From positions 24,667,191 through 24,731,190 of the forward strand of contig OX637407.1 in NCBI GenBank assembly GCA_951799425.1: DNA of 64,000 nucleotides, written 5' to 3'. The position numbers were made by a program, and so were the translations under genes. Under the pieces are notes generated by a model. It ran no database searches. It was not told the DNA's origin and saw only the letters and a program-made list of their open reading frames with translations. This document shows, piece by piece, positions 9,368 through 20,605 of this stretch; positions within the stretch are counted from its first letter, which is position 1, and each line of letters starts with the position of its first letter. The stretch comes from Ilex aquifolium (lineage: Eukaryota; Streptophyta; Magnoliopsida; Aquifoliales; Aquifoliaceae).

Positions 9368-11803
9368 CATAATAAATGGAAGAATCAAATCTTGCATTAA
9401 ATTAGGAATTTTTTAATGCACAAATAAAAACTTAAACTCAGAAGGTTCCCAAAAATAATTGTCGGATTTAAGGGAGGACACAAATGTCAAAGAAAAATCT
9501 GAAAATTTTAAATTGTGTACTTGGACACAATTAATATCTAAAATTAAGGATTTAGTTAGTTAACATAAAATGTTATGGATTTTTTCACAATTAAGTCTAA
9601 TTTTGTGTACCCCGTTCCAATTTCCCGATATAAAGCTAACGTATTTGAGTTTATTTGTTAGCGAGTGTTATAGAGCTAAATGCTCGGACCCGGACCCGGA
9701 CCCGCTAGTTTGCTAAAGGGGCAGATTTCGAACCAGTACATACCTTAGTGCCTAGAAGAAAGTTTTCACTGGTTTTGTTTTACTGTACAGAAAAATTCTC
9801 ATTGAGAGCAAACTAAAAGAATGGTCGGGATTAGAATGCGATCAACTTTTACCTCAGCAGTGATAGAGATAACATAGTTGTAGATAGGGGCAGGACCCGA
9901 GACATATTACATATAATAAAGAAGGAAATCGCATCGCAGTTTTGGTGGGTAATCGTTGGTGTCTGCTGTTCTCATTGTTTTACTGGACCTTGAGTTGCCC
10001 TACCCAAACAAACTTGTTTGCCTAGTTGGGCTTAATGCGTCCCCGGTTTAGAAGGACGCCCCACCCCTTGTTGTGCTTGTTTTTTCACCTTTGTCAATTT
10101 GGTCTCTAAAATATTCAATTGGTGTCATTTTGGTATTTACATAAACGGAATGCTAAGTTTTTGACAGAATGATCATGTGTTGGGTACGTAATATCGTCTA
10201 AAAAAATGACACGTGGTTACTTCCGAAAAAAAGTTTGATGGATTGTCTGATTGAGGACCAAAGTAATACGGATTGAAAACTTTAGGGATCGAATAAACAA
10301 AATTGATACAATGAGGACTAAATTGACAAAAATTGTATACTTTATGGACTAAAAAATGCTATTAACCCTAAATCTTAATATTGGTATACAAGTAGTACAA
10401 TTAGAATTTTGTGTAACAATTATTCTTTTCTCTTTTTTGGGATGTAATATTGATCGCAAAAAAAAACTTTTAATTTTTAAATTTTGTTTAACAATTATTC
10501 TTTTCTCTAGTTTTAATTTTTTTTCAAAAATTTTTTTTTTTTGCAAGAGCAATACAATTATTAAATATTAATTTGGTGTTAAATTGATAAAATTAGTGTT
10601 GGTGTGATGAAATTAATATTTGAATTAATGAAATTAAATGTCAATTTAATAAAAATAAATTATAAATTAAATAAATTGAATATTTATTTGACAAAAATAA
10701 ATTTTAAAATTTTAATTTGATGAAATTGAATATGAATTTGATAAAATTAAATATAAATTTGGTGTTAAATTGATGAAATTAGTGATAGTGTGATGAAACT
10801 AATATTTGAATTAATGATATTAAAGGTTAATTTGATGAAATTGAAGTTTAATTTGATGTTAATTTAATAAAACTAAATTTTAAATTAAATTGGTGTGTGT
10901 GTAACATAATTCAGAAACTATAAGGGATTAAAGGGTAAACAATGGGATTGAAATCGACATAACCTGAGAGAGGGTGATAGTAATATTTCAAAAATTAGAG
11001 TGTCCTTACAATTAGTCCAATCTCGAGAAAATGTCAGTGACATTTATGTTATTTTCTATTTTTGGTTCGACAATACCAGAAGTAGGACGTGCTTGAAAGT
11101 GACGTACATGTGCTGGAGTGAAAGCTGTCTCATAAATAAAAAAAAAGAAAAAAAAAAAAAAAAAGCTGTCTCATAATTTTTTTTTTATTTAACTGTAAGT
11201 GATGTCTGAATTAACTTACGCATATTTTAATTAATTTATTATTTAGTTTAATTAAAAATAAATTATTCACGTTGAGACTAAAATATTCATAAAATATTAC
11301 CCGCGAGATTAAAGTAATGTCATTTGAAACAGTAAATTGAATTCTCAACCATTAGTCAATGCAAAGTCAGAGAAATAAAACTAAAGGTCAATAATAAAGC
11401 TGGGTGGTCAAAACAGCAACCCAAACCGTAGAGTAATTATTTTTTTTTTAATGGAGGTATCAGATGATTAGGTAATAAAATAATATTTGATAGTTTGTCA
11501 AATTTAACATATTTTCTTTGTTATATTAAATTTTTTAAATATAAAAATATAATAAAATAAATTATTTTGATATATCGATTAAAATACAATAAAGTAAAAA
11601 TGTCAAAATCTACATAATAAAATGTCACATAAATTTTTAAATTTAAATTTGGAGATGCTCTCAGCACCCGGAAATAAAATTTGGACTGTTTGTGCTGAAG
11701 ATTAGGTAGACATTGCATTGTTACATGTATTTAAACTCAAGCTTGCATAGTGCACCTCGTCACGTTGTTGCCAACTCTCTCTCTCTCTCTCCAAGACTAA
11801 AGA
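9368..11803. other. Gene-free region upstream of LAR
   Basis: AT-rich with no credible coding frame. At about 10085-10375 there are repeated phrases of the type 'ATTT(A/G)GTC(T/C)CTAAA' in both orientations, suggesting a decayed transposon. At 10560-10890 there is a degenerate tandem repeat built on TTTGATGAAATTAAAT-like units. The last 30 bases before the LAR start codon are a CT microsatellite (about 11775-11792), probably 5' untranslated. Confidence 0.5.
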
Positions 11804-12015
11804 ATGACTGTGTCACCTTGTGTGAATGGTGTTTCAGCCAAGGGGGATCGGGTCCTGATCATAGGTGCAACCGGTTTTATGGGTCAATTCGTTGCCCAAG
11901 CTAGCCTTGACTCAGGCAAACCCACCTACGTTCTCTTGCGGTCATTCCCTAGTTGTCTTCTAAAAGCCAAAGCCACCAAAGCTTTTGAGGATCAAGGGGC
12001 CATCATTTTACTCGT

Positions 12016-12063
<48 letters not shown>

Positions 12064-15000
12064 GAAAAAAATACTGGGTGTAATCGTCAGGCCACATACA
12101 TATGTATATATACAATGATGTCTGTCTCTAACTTGGGTTATAATGCTGGAGCAGGGTGCTATGGAAAACGAAGAAATAATGGAGAAGATATTGAAGGATC
12201 ATGAGATAGATATAGTAATATCAGCAGCAGGTGGTGACAGCATATTAGACCAACTTTACCTTGTCCGTGCCATTAAATCAGTCGGAACCGTTAAGGTAGT
12301 CTGGACATCACTGGCTAGTCCGGATATCACTGATTGTTAAACTAAAAAAAAATAAAAAAATATTACTTATGTGTTTTTTAAATTTGTGGTCATTACATGA
12401 ACTCTAAAATCACGTAATCATTTTTAATCCACCAAGGATAAACTCTAAATTGATGGTGAACTTTGTTTAATATTGAGACTCACTGATAGTTCAACGACTA
12501 ATGAGATTGGTGCAGAGGTTTTTGCCTTCGGAGTTTGGACATGATGTGGATCGGGTTGACCCGGTGGAGCCAGGACTTAGCATGTACAAAGAGAAACGGA
12601 GAGTACGACGTCTGATTGAGGAGTTAGGCATACCCTACTCATATATTTGCTGCAACTCCATTGCTTCCTGGCCCTACTACGACAACACCCATCCTTCCCA
12701 AGTTCTCCCACCTGTGGATCAGTTCCCCATCTACGGTGATGGAACCGTCAAAGGTAAGAGAGAGAGAGAGAGAGAATATCTTTAATTTTAAAAATTTGTT
12801 AGATTCTATTTTAATTCATTTGTCCCAATCTAGTAATAAAAAAAAAATAGTTAACAATAAATATATTTGTATTCATACCTAAAATCAAATCACAAACATA
12901 AATGAGAGATAAAGAAATGTAAGTACCGATTGTAATGAGGGTGAGCGGTGTTAGTGGTGGTGAGCGGCAGTGGTGATGGTGGGAGACGGTGATAGTTGTG
13001 GTGGGTGGCGATAATCGTGGTGGTGGTGGCAATCGTGGGTGACAATGGTGATGGTGGTGGTGAGTTTTGAGTGACGATGATGGTAGTGACAGCCATGATT
13101 GACGACGACGACGGCGGCGGCGGTGGGTGTGGGTGGTGGTGGACGACGGTCATGGTGGTTGACAGTGGTTGTGGTGGGACGACGACGGTGGTGGTGGGTG
13201 GTTACGATAGTGGTGGTAACAAAAATTATTTTCGTTTATCTTTTGAGATTTAAATTGTTTTGTACTTTATTATATAAATATTAATATAAATATTTTATAA
13301 GTGCCATTTTTTTATTAAATGAAAAGCAAAATATAATACTAAAAAATAATTTTTCGATACTATAATTAAAAATTTCTTTTGTCTTTCATGTTTAGGTATC
13401 TATTCTTGTTCGTTATGAAGAATAATTTTTACCAACTCAGAAAGTGTTCCGTCTTAGCCATTTTTCATATGATAATATTATTTATATTTAATTTTTTATC
13501 TAATCAATCACAGTTATTAGATTGATAACGAGTCTTAAAAATACTAGGAACTAAATGAGTGATTAAATTAATAGCCGAGTTTGATGAAGTTACGATAGTG
13601 AAGTCGATACTGTAGTTTTACCCACAACTTTTAAGGACTTTTTCAACTAGAGGACGTGGGTGATGTTTCTTCGGATATTTGGTCATGGGTATCTTTTTTA
13701 GAACTTATTTGCCTTTAAATATCATAGTTAAACTTATACTCCATTAAATAATTTTTTTCATTAAATTATTGTCATTAAGTATATATTTTAAATTCATTTT
13801 TCTTTGTATTACTTAATTACCCCTACCATAAATATTGTCTATCATTGTTAGTTTCAATATTTTCAAATATAAAAATTCCTAACTTGTAAATTATGCTACC
13901 ATTAAAAGTATTTTTATATTTTATATATATACTAGTTATTTCCCATGTCTGAAGGCACACAGTAATTAAAAAAAATTGTCAACATGTTTATATTCACACC
14001 TAAAATCAAATCACAAATATAGAGGAGAGATAGAAAAATTTAAGCACCGATTGTAGTAGGGGTGAGCGGTGGTAATGGTGGTGGGCGGTAGTGGTGATTG
14101 TAGTGGTGGGCGACAATAAGTGCTTCTAGGCGACAGTGTGATGGGTGGTGGCGAATGGCGGCGATGCTAAATTTGGTGAGGATAGGTGACAATGAGTGGC
14201 TGCAGTGGTGGGCGATGACAGATGATGGTGGTTGGTGGTGGTAGGTGTGGTGGGGTAGGTGATAGTGACTGGTGGTGATGGTGGGTGACGATGGGTGGTG
14301 GTGGATGCTGACTGTGGGCGACAGTGGTAGTGGGATGACGGTGGTAATAGTAATAAATATAAGAATAAGATGACGATGGTGGTGGGTGGTGGCCTTGGAC
14401 GACGATAGTAGCAATCGATAGTGGGTGGTGACCATGGACGACGATGGTAGCAATCGGTGGCGGTGGGGCGGTGGCGGTGTGGTGGGGCAGTGGCGATGAT
14501 GGGGGCAGCAGTGGTGGGTTGGTGATGGTTGTGATAATTGTGATGGTCATGGGGGTGCGGGTGATAGTGGGACAATAGCGGTGGTGGTAAGGTATGACAG
14601 CAGTGGTGATGATGGTAGGGTGCGACAGAGGTGGTGGTGGTGGGGATGGTAGTGGTAGTGATGATGGTGGGGGGTGGTGGTGGGGCAATGGAAGTGGTGA
14701 TAGTGGTGGTAAGGTGGTGGCAGCGGCGGCGGCGGTGGTGGTAGAGGTAGTGGTGGGGCGGTTTCAAACACTATTTTTTTTTTTTAAAAGTACTTATGAG
14801 AAATAATTTCTAGAAGTACTTTTAAAAGTCACTCCAAACACACACTTAGGGACCTATTTTTCCTATTAAATTTAGGGTGTTAATATTAGCCGTTAGATTA
14901 ACTTTAAAGTAAAATTTAAAGTGATCTGAACCGCGAAAAACAAAAGTCATTTTGTTTATCTTTTGAAATTTAAATTATAAGCTACTTTATTATATAGATA

Positions 15001-18000
15001 TATATGCATACATATATAGTAACATTAAACAGTAACATGCTCAATAAAAAAATAGTAATATCAAACAATAACATGCTCAATAAAAAATTTAATAGAGTGA
15101 CACTATATGTGAGTACTTAAAATATATATAAATATTGATATGATAAAAAAATAATTTTAATACTAGTACAATTTCTAAGTTAGGAGTTGTTAATACCAAT
15201 ATAATTTCTAATTTAGGAGTTGTTAGTTTTTTGAAATAAATTTTGATTAAATATAATTATTGAAGATATTTTAGACAATGAAAATTAAAATAAAGTTATC
15301 CCCAAAATACCCATGTTCCTTTTCTGGTAACGGCTACTTCCTCCGTTCCTAAATATCTGTCGTTTTACACAATTTTTTTTGTTCCATAATATCTATCGTT
15401 TCATGAAATCAAAACACAATTAATATTTTTTCTTCCAAATTTACTCTTAACTCTTCAATGCATCAGATTAGGTGTAGGCTAAGTACCTTTCATATTCCTT
15501 TCCTTCCCAATACGTATTGAATAAGAGTATTTTAGTTTTGTGTAATTATTTTTTACTCATATTAGAGCTATATAATAATTTTTTTAAACCTTGTGTAAAA
15601 ACCTTAAACGTCACTTATTTAAGAACGGAGGGAGTACAACAGAAATAGGTCATTAATGGATGGTAGCCGTCTGACTGGTGGGCTGGGCTCCACTGCTGAC
15701 TTTGATTCATTGCTCATTAATGTTCAAGGGGTCGAATTTGTGACAATTTATTTATTTGGTTTTTTCGTACAAGATTTTTTTTTCTATTTTTGGAGTAAAG
15801 TACAGCTGACGGGGATAACGACAGCTCATGCATGAATTTATGGCAGGTTATTTTGTTGCGGGCACTGACATCGGAAAATTCACGTTGATGGCCGTGGACG
15901 ACGAGCGTACACTCAATAAATCCGTTCATTTTCGACCATCTTGCAATTTCCTCAACATGAATGAACTTGCAGATTTGTGGGAGAAGAAGATCGGAAGAAC
16001 ACTTCCTAGAGTCACCGTCTCTGAAGATGACTTGCTAGCTGCTGCAGCAGGTACCATTTCATTTTTCTTTGGTTTAATTGCACTTAAACCCCCCCCCCCC
16101 CCCCCTCTCTCTCTTAAACTACGTGTCAGTTTATTATCTTAACTATGTGTTGCTTTTATATTGCACTGCCACGATGATTAACGTCTGTTATACATTTGGT
16201 TGAATTCTTTTTAACATTTTACTCTCTGAACCCTTGATTTTGTTTCAATTTTGCCTTGATAGGTTGACATTTTTTGTCCACAAATTGACGGAGATTTACG
16301 TTTTACACTGTGCGAACCCAATTCAGATAATTTGATGGGTGAAGTGAGAAATTTAAGAATTGAGGAGATGTAATGACACAAATCTCGTAGTTTGAGGGCG
16401 TCAAAGGGTAGTTAACCTTTTTTTCTTAGGATTCGTTTTGTTTAGCCGGAGAATGGTAAAAAATGTAAGAAAGAGAAATTTTTATGTGTTTGGTTAGCAT
16501 GAAAAGGAAAATGATAAAAAAAAATAATTTTCTTTCATGCTTAAATTTTCTCACAAATAATCAACTTTTTTTTCTTGTAAAAAACACAAGAAAATGTAAG
16601 AAAACTGTAATCTATAACTAACTTTCCATTTTACCCTTATTTTTTTTTAAAATGTTTTATTGGTTATTAATTTAAAAAAAAATTGTTATAAATTTGACTA
16701 ATCATATAATTTAGCCCAAAGACCTTTGTGTTGGTGATTGTCCTAGAATTAAGTTTCGAGTCACTTTTTAAATTTTTTTTAACTTTCAATTATAATTACA
16801 TATTTTTTAGACCGATTTAATATAATTAATGGTAATTTAGACAATTATAATAAATTTCTTATAACTTTCTTTTCTTTCAAACAACAGATGAATTTTTTTT
16901 TAAAACTTTCCTATAAATTTTTGATTCTAACCAAATATATGCATGAAAATATGTTTTCTATAATTTTCTTTTCTTTCACTTCACATTCTATCATTTTCAA
17001 TTTCCATAATTTTTTTTCTTAACCAAACGGTCCCTTAGGTACTAACTTCGGCATGCGTGGATCATGGGCCACACGGGCTGATCATCCCAGCCCAGAGGGC
17101 TCAGGCCGTAGTCATTAGATTGTGGTACAGCACAGTTCCAAGTTGGGCCGATCAGGATAAAGTTAGATTTTACTATTTTACCTACTAACTAAACAAAAGT
17201 ATGCATATATAACTAGATTAGATTAATAATTTATTCAGTCAATATATATTTAGTACTCTATTATTCCACTCTTATTCAGTGTCTTACCAAACACTGGATT
17301 ACAACGAGTATTATATTTATCTTATATTTAATATGCTTGTACAGAATTAGTCCGTATTGACTGATACAAACCTTTCTTTTACTAGGCAACCAAACGAGCC
17401 CCCCTAATATCTTATTTTTCAAAGGTTGTAGTATGAAAGCTTTTCAAAAATTAAATATAAAAAATTAAAAATTATTGATCCATGAACTTAGCTAGAACCA
17501 AAAGTATTCTTCCCGGTACCTATGGCCCACTCGGTCCGCCTCGCCTAATAATCTGGGCCAAGAGTGTTTGTTCTCAATCATAAGTTTGGCCCAAAATTGA
17601 ATAAAGTTGGGCCCTGAGTCAGACTATTAGCCCAGCACGGATGTTATATCTATCTAATATATTATGATTAAAAATAATTCTAAAGTTAACAAAATTTAAA
17701 AGTACAGGCCCATGGGTTCTTGGGTTGAGCTGAATGTAAGGATTTGACTTCATACAGAAGGAGGTGAAGTTTATAAAATTTTTAGGCTATGTTATAATTT
17801 TTATAATTCAAATTACAATTTAATAGTGGTCAAATTACGATTTTTTACTTTCCGAAAGTTATTAATAATTCTAAAAAAATTAATAAAAACTCCTAAAAAA
17901 TTGTGCGTGGCCATAGGGTGCTGAATTTTTTTTTCCCGATACAGAAGCATTATCTCTATTGTAAATATTTTCATCATAATTTATATTAACCTTTTTTTTA

Positions 18001-18279
18001 TTTTTTATTTTTTCTATTAATGCAGAAAAAATCATCCCACAGAGCATTGTTGCAGCATTCACACACGACATATTCATAAAAGGTTGTCAAACTAATTTCT
18101 CAAGTAACGGTCCTGATGAAGTGGAAGTCAGCAGTCTCTATCCTGATGAGCCTTTCATCACGGTTGATGAGTGCTTCAATGAATTCGCTGTCAAGATAAA
18201 AGACAAGCATGGTGGGCCCACACCCACCACCAATGGGCCCACCACAGCCAATGTCCTAGTTGATTTTCCAAAGCAGTAG
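11804..18279 (+). CDS. LAR: Leucoanthocyanidin reductase (LAR)
   Basis: This NADPH-dependent enzyme reduces leucoanthocyanidins such as leucocyanidin to flavan-3-ols (catechin) in the proanthocyanidin branch of flavonoid synthesis. The model is exons 11804-12013, 12155-12295, 12516-12753, 15847-16050 and 18026-18279, with GT-AG introns, 1047 bases and 348 residues, the usual LAR length. Residues 21-27 are the Rossmann motif GATGFMG. The three motifs that mark LAR within the isoflavone-reductase-like family are all present: RFLP (118-121), ICCN (161-164) and THD (277-279). Lys142, in YKEKRR, fits the catalytic lysine. No frame break is seen, so the gene should be functional. Introns 3 (3.1 kb) and 4 (2.0 kb) are swollen by transposons. 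A CT repeat directly precedes the ATG. Identity as LAR is secure; paralogue number is not determined. Confidence 0.93.
12830..13278 (-). mobile_element. Non-autonomous Helitron, copy 1 (LAR intron 3)
   Basis: About 449 bp. On the minus strand it starts with a form of TCTATATAATAAAGTA (first C mutated) and ends at CTAG (12833-12830). It shares with copies 2 and 3 the block ATTTGTATTCATACCTAAAATCAAATCACAAACATA and a GGT/GGC-rich core (about 12935-13215). The 3' hairpin and about 200 bp next to the 5' end are missing, so this is a deletion derivative. It lies in the intron antisense to LAR. Confidence 0.65.
13932..14998 (-). mobile_element. Non-autonomous Helitron, copy 2 (LAR intron 3)
   Basis: 1067 bp. 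On the minus strand it starts TCTATATAATAAAGTAGC and ends CTAG, with A before and T after, the A/T target expected of Helitrons. A short, partly decayed hairpin (arms GTGCCT/AGACAT) lies 9-10 bases before the CTAG end. Between the ends is a GGT/GGA-rich core (about 14055-14760) with no Rep/helicase gene. The left and right arms match copy 3 closely. The core gives long histidine/proline- or glycine-rich frames that are artefacts of trinucleotide repetition. Confidence 0.85.
15337..15634. mobile_element. Stowaway-type MITE (LAR intron 3)
   Basis: 298 bp. The left end CTTCCTCCGTTCCTAAATA and the right end, complement of CTCCCTCCGTTCTTAAATA, form the terminal inverted repeat typical of Stowaway (Tc1/mariner) MITEs. 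TA dinucleotides flank it at 15335-15336 and 15635-15636, as expected for a TA target duplication. Confidence 0.85.
16429..17035. mobile_element. Decayed MITE in LAR intron 4
   Basis: The ends are imperfect inverted repeats: AGGATTCGTTTTGTTTAG on the left against AGGGACCGTTTGGTTAAG read from the right. Inside, TTTTCTT/AAGAAAA-rich blocks mirror each other. The 'GGGACCGTTTGG' end resembles many plant hAT-like MITEs. No clean target duplication was found. Upstream in the same intron is a 17-base C run (16089-16105). Confidence 0.5.
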
Positions 18280-19564
18280 TGCTGGATATTATTATTCTAT
18301 GTGAATATCTGTTCTATGTGTGCTGAAGAAAATAATCATTTTGACTTGGAGATGTTCATCAATCTGTTTGTTTTTTGAATTTCCCTGTTGTTTCTTTGAG
18401 GACTTGTTTAATTTGGAAGAAATTGAAGGCAGTCACTGTTTTGGGGAATAAATTTTTCATATTAGGCCCGTTTGGAGTGGATATTTTTTAGTGTGAAATA
18501 GAGATTTGGAAAATAAAATGAAAAATTCAAGAGTTTAAAAAATTTTTGGAACCATTTGGAGTGTTTCTAAAAAAATTGATTTTTCCATGGAAGCTTTTGA
18601 ATAAGTTCTATTTTCAGTTTTTCCTTCGTACTGATAAAAGTTATTTTTTCCAAACAATTGATGGAAAAGTCGCTCAATAAGCCCGGGTCCAAATGAACCA
18701 GACTTTTTTTTCTCTGAAACAAAAAAAAACTGAAGTTTTAAAGCAGCTCCAAACAAGCCAAATATAATAATAAACTAAGAGAGGAGAATTAGGTCTTGCT
18801 TACTAATAGCTCATTTGGGATGATGTAAGAAATATATATGACTTGTTTCATTAACAGAGGTTTCATTAATACGAGTGGTGCCCGACTATGCTTTCTTCAT
18901 CGGATTTAGCCCCCTCCAATTTCACAAGAATCGGAAGATCCGGCGATTTACTTTTGAATGGTTAAAATTTGTATTCATTAGCAGATTTAGTAGATGTTGA
19001 ATTTTTAAAATTTAATAATTTTTTTGAATCAATTAAATCTATTTATGTGTATAAATCCTAATTATTTAAAAAGAACTGAAAAATACTCCAATTCTTAATA
19101 AATTGGAGCTCTCTCTCTCTCTCTCTTGGCCCATGAAATCAACATAATTTTTTGTAGTGGTGATTAGGGGTACAACTTGGACAGAGAAATCCAAACCGAA
19201 CTCAAAAAAATAGTGTTAGGGTTAAAAAACTTCAATTTGAATTGAATTCAGACAAGACTCGTGTTCATACGTTTAACTTGAATCCAAACCCAAAATGATG
19301 AAATCGGGCTCAACTTGGACCCAATCCCAAGTTCAACCCAAATTCAAGTATTATATTTATATAATATAAATAATATAAAAATAAAATATAAATACAAATT
19401 TTGTAATTATTATTATTATTATTTAAAGGGGAAGTAAAACATGGTTTATAAGAATTATAGATGGTGAAAGAAGTTTACACATATCGATGTGAGATAAATA
19501 AAAAAAAAAGATAAGGAATTGTCATCCGAATAGACAACTCAAATGACATCCCTTCTCTCCTATA
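18280..19564. other. LAR 3' flank and spacer
   Basis: The LAR 3' untranslated region probably lies in the first 200 bases; an AATAAA-type signal occurs near 18447. The rest is AT-rich and includes the MITE at 18465-18759. No gene is seen. Confidence 0.5.
18465..18759. mobile_element. MITE downstream of LAR
   Basis: The left end GGCCCGTTTGGAGTGG and the right end, complement GGCTTGTTTGGAGCTG, form an imperfect terminal inverted repeat. CCATTTGGAGTG and CCAAATGAACC repeat the theme inside. No convincing target duplication was identified. Confidence 0.55.
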
Positions 19565-19573
19565 TAAAAAATA

Positions 19574-20596
19574 GGGAGAATTACATCCAGACCCCCTAAG
19601 GTTTGTCACTTAATCACTCAGACCCCCTGACATTTGAAATATTACACTCAGACCCCCTGAAATTTGTACGCACGTAACACTTAGATCCCTCCTGTAAATA
19701 TATCCGTTAATAAATTATACTTAGACTCCCTTAAAGTTTGTAAATATATAATATTTAGATCTCTTAAGTTTAAAATATTATACTTAAAAAAAAAAAACTC
19801 TAATCAAAGATAAAATATCAAATATTTTAATTTTTACAACCAAAATTCATGTTCTATTGTATCATTTATTGAAATAAAATTAAAATTAAAAATTTAATTT
19901 TTTCTTAAAAAATCGTAATTAATATACAATTATACTATCTATTGGAATAAAACTAAAAAATCAAACAAGGGGTCTAAGTCATTCATAATAGAACATAAAT
20001 TTTACATCCAAAATTCATGTTCTATTATGTCATTTATTGAAATAAAATCAAAAATAAAATTCTAGTTTTTTAAAAAAAATCATAGTTAGTATATAATTAT
20101 ACTATTTATTAGAATAAAACTAAAAAATTAAACAATGGGTCAAACTATAATAGACACAATATCTTTTAGCTTTAATTGGGGTAGTTTGATATTTTAATTT
20201 GGTCGTTTAAACTACCAAATTAAATTTCAATAGATAATATATTTGTATACTAATCACGATTTTTAAGAAAAAATTGAATTTTTATTTTTGATTTTATTTC
20301 AATAAAAGATTCAATAGAACATGAATTTTAATTGTAAACTTTAAAATATTTGATATTTTATCTTTGATTGAAATATTTTTGGTCTAAGTATAACATTTTA
20401 AACTTAAGGGATCTAAGTAATATATATTTATAAACTTTAGGGGGTCTGAGTGTAATTTATTAACAAATATATTTACAGCAAGGGTCTAAGTGTTACGCGC
20501 ATATAAACTTCAGGGGGTCTGTGTGTAATATTTCAAATGTCAGGGGGTCTGAGTGATTAAGTGACAAACTTCAGGGGGTCTGAATGTAATTCTTCC
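19574..20596. mobile_element. Non-autonomous Mutator-like foldback element
   Basis: 1023 bp. The ends are long inverted repeats starting GGGAGAATTACATCCAGACC and, from the other side, GGAAGAATTACATTCAGACC. The match continues for some 200 bases with repeated 'CAGACCCCCTGA' phrases and extends further as diverged AT-rich foldback. A perfect 9-bp direct repeat, TAAAAAATA, flanks it (19565-19573 and 20597-20605). Long inverted repeats with a 9-bp duplication are the hallmark of Mutator-like elements. No transposase or captured gene is seen. Confidence 0.85.
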
Positions 20597-20605
20597 TAAA
20601 AAATA

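Noticed and set aside
13040-14806. Long histidine/proline/threonine- or glycine-rich frames (up to 213 codons)
   Set aside because: They are translations of the G-G-N trinucleotide arrays in Helitron cores, open in several frames on both strands at once.
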